The position numbers and the translations under genes were made by a program. This document shows, piece after piece, positions 5,176-5,214 of a DNA stretch of 5,214 nucleotides. Within the stretch, counting starts at the first letter, position 1. The number at the start of each line of letters is the position of its first letter. This DNA is from Oscillospiraceae bacterium (lineage in GTDB: Bacteria > Bacillota_A > Clostridia > Oscillospirales > Ruminococcaceae), in the NCBI GenBank assembly GCA_018109965.1, contig JAGBFE010000110.1, forward strand, positions 1 through 5,214. The letters run 5' to 3'. The notes beneath the pieces are model-generated. The model did no database searches. It was not told where the DNA came from and saw only the letters and a list, made by a program, of their open reading frames with translations.

Positions 5176-5214
5176 GGCCCGTTGGTCAAGCGGTTAAGAC
5201 ACCGCCCTTTCACG
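5176..5214 (+). tRNA. tRNA-Glu (anticodon TTC), second copy, cut by the window end
   Basis: The 39 nt present are identical to the first 39 nt of the tRNA-Glu at 5011. They comprise the acceptor 5' strand, D-arm and anticodon stem-loop with TTC at 5209-5211. The 3' half lies beyond the window. This indicates a tandem duplication of tRNA-Glu with a 90-nt spacer, probably continuing as a longer tRNA array. Confidence 0.88.

Overview
The window looks like chromosomal DNA of a low-to-moderate GC Firmicute, most likely a Clostridia-type (gut-like) bacterium. The clues are AAGGAG-type ribosome binding sites, two near-perfect housekeeping sigma promoters (TTGACA-17 bp-TATAAT type), a Clostridia-style lipoprotein signal peptide, very AT-rich intergenic DNA around moderate-GC genes, and an elongator tRNA-Met of the Bacillus/Clostridium type with encoded CCA. 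Genus cannot be decided from the sequence alone. All genes are on the + strand.

Layout. Bases 1-589 hold no gene. They contain a compact hairpin repeat (core 95-177) nested inside a perfect 12-bp inverted repeat (45-56/186-197), then a cluster of six TGCATA words (254-402) resembling arginine-repressor (ArgR) operators, then a consensus promoter (462-490). Next comes a four-gene transport and catabolism cluster: a family-3 solute-binding lipoprotein (590-1456), a HisM/GlnP-type permease (1724-2407), a GlnQ/HisP-type ATPase overlapping it by 11 nt (2397-3137), and an AbgB-like M20D metallohydrolase (3227-4660). Stem-loops sit between the binding protein and the permease (three of them) and between the ATPase and the hydrolase (a terminator-like hairpin). 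A strong hairpin follows the hydrolase. A separate promoter (4870-4898) then drives a tRNA array: tRNA-Met(CAT), tRNA-Glu(TTC), and the first 39 nt of a second tRNA-Glu(TTC) cut off by the window end.

How it works together. The lipoprotein captures a ligand outside the cell, the permease and ATPase (probably as homodimers) import it, and the hydrolase probably cleaves an amide bond in the imported compound. The binding protein keeps the family's carboxylate-binding Arg (R112). In a by-eye alignment, however, the Asp that normally binds the free alpha-amino group is Ala (A201). Together with the AbgB-like hydrolase this suggests, as inference only, a ligand that is an N-acylated or N-aroylated amino acid (p-aminobenzoyl-glutamate-like or another amino-acid conjugate) rather than a free amino acid. 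This is the most interesting hypothesis in the window. The remainder is ordinary housekeeping sequence.
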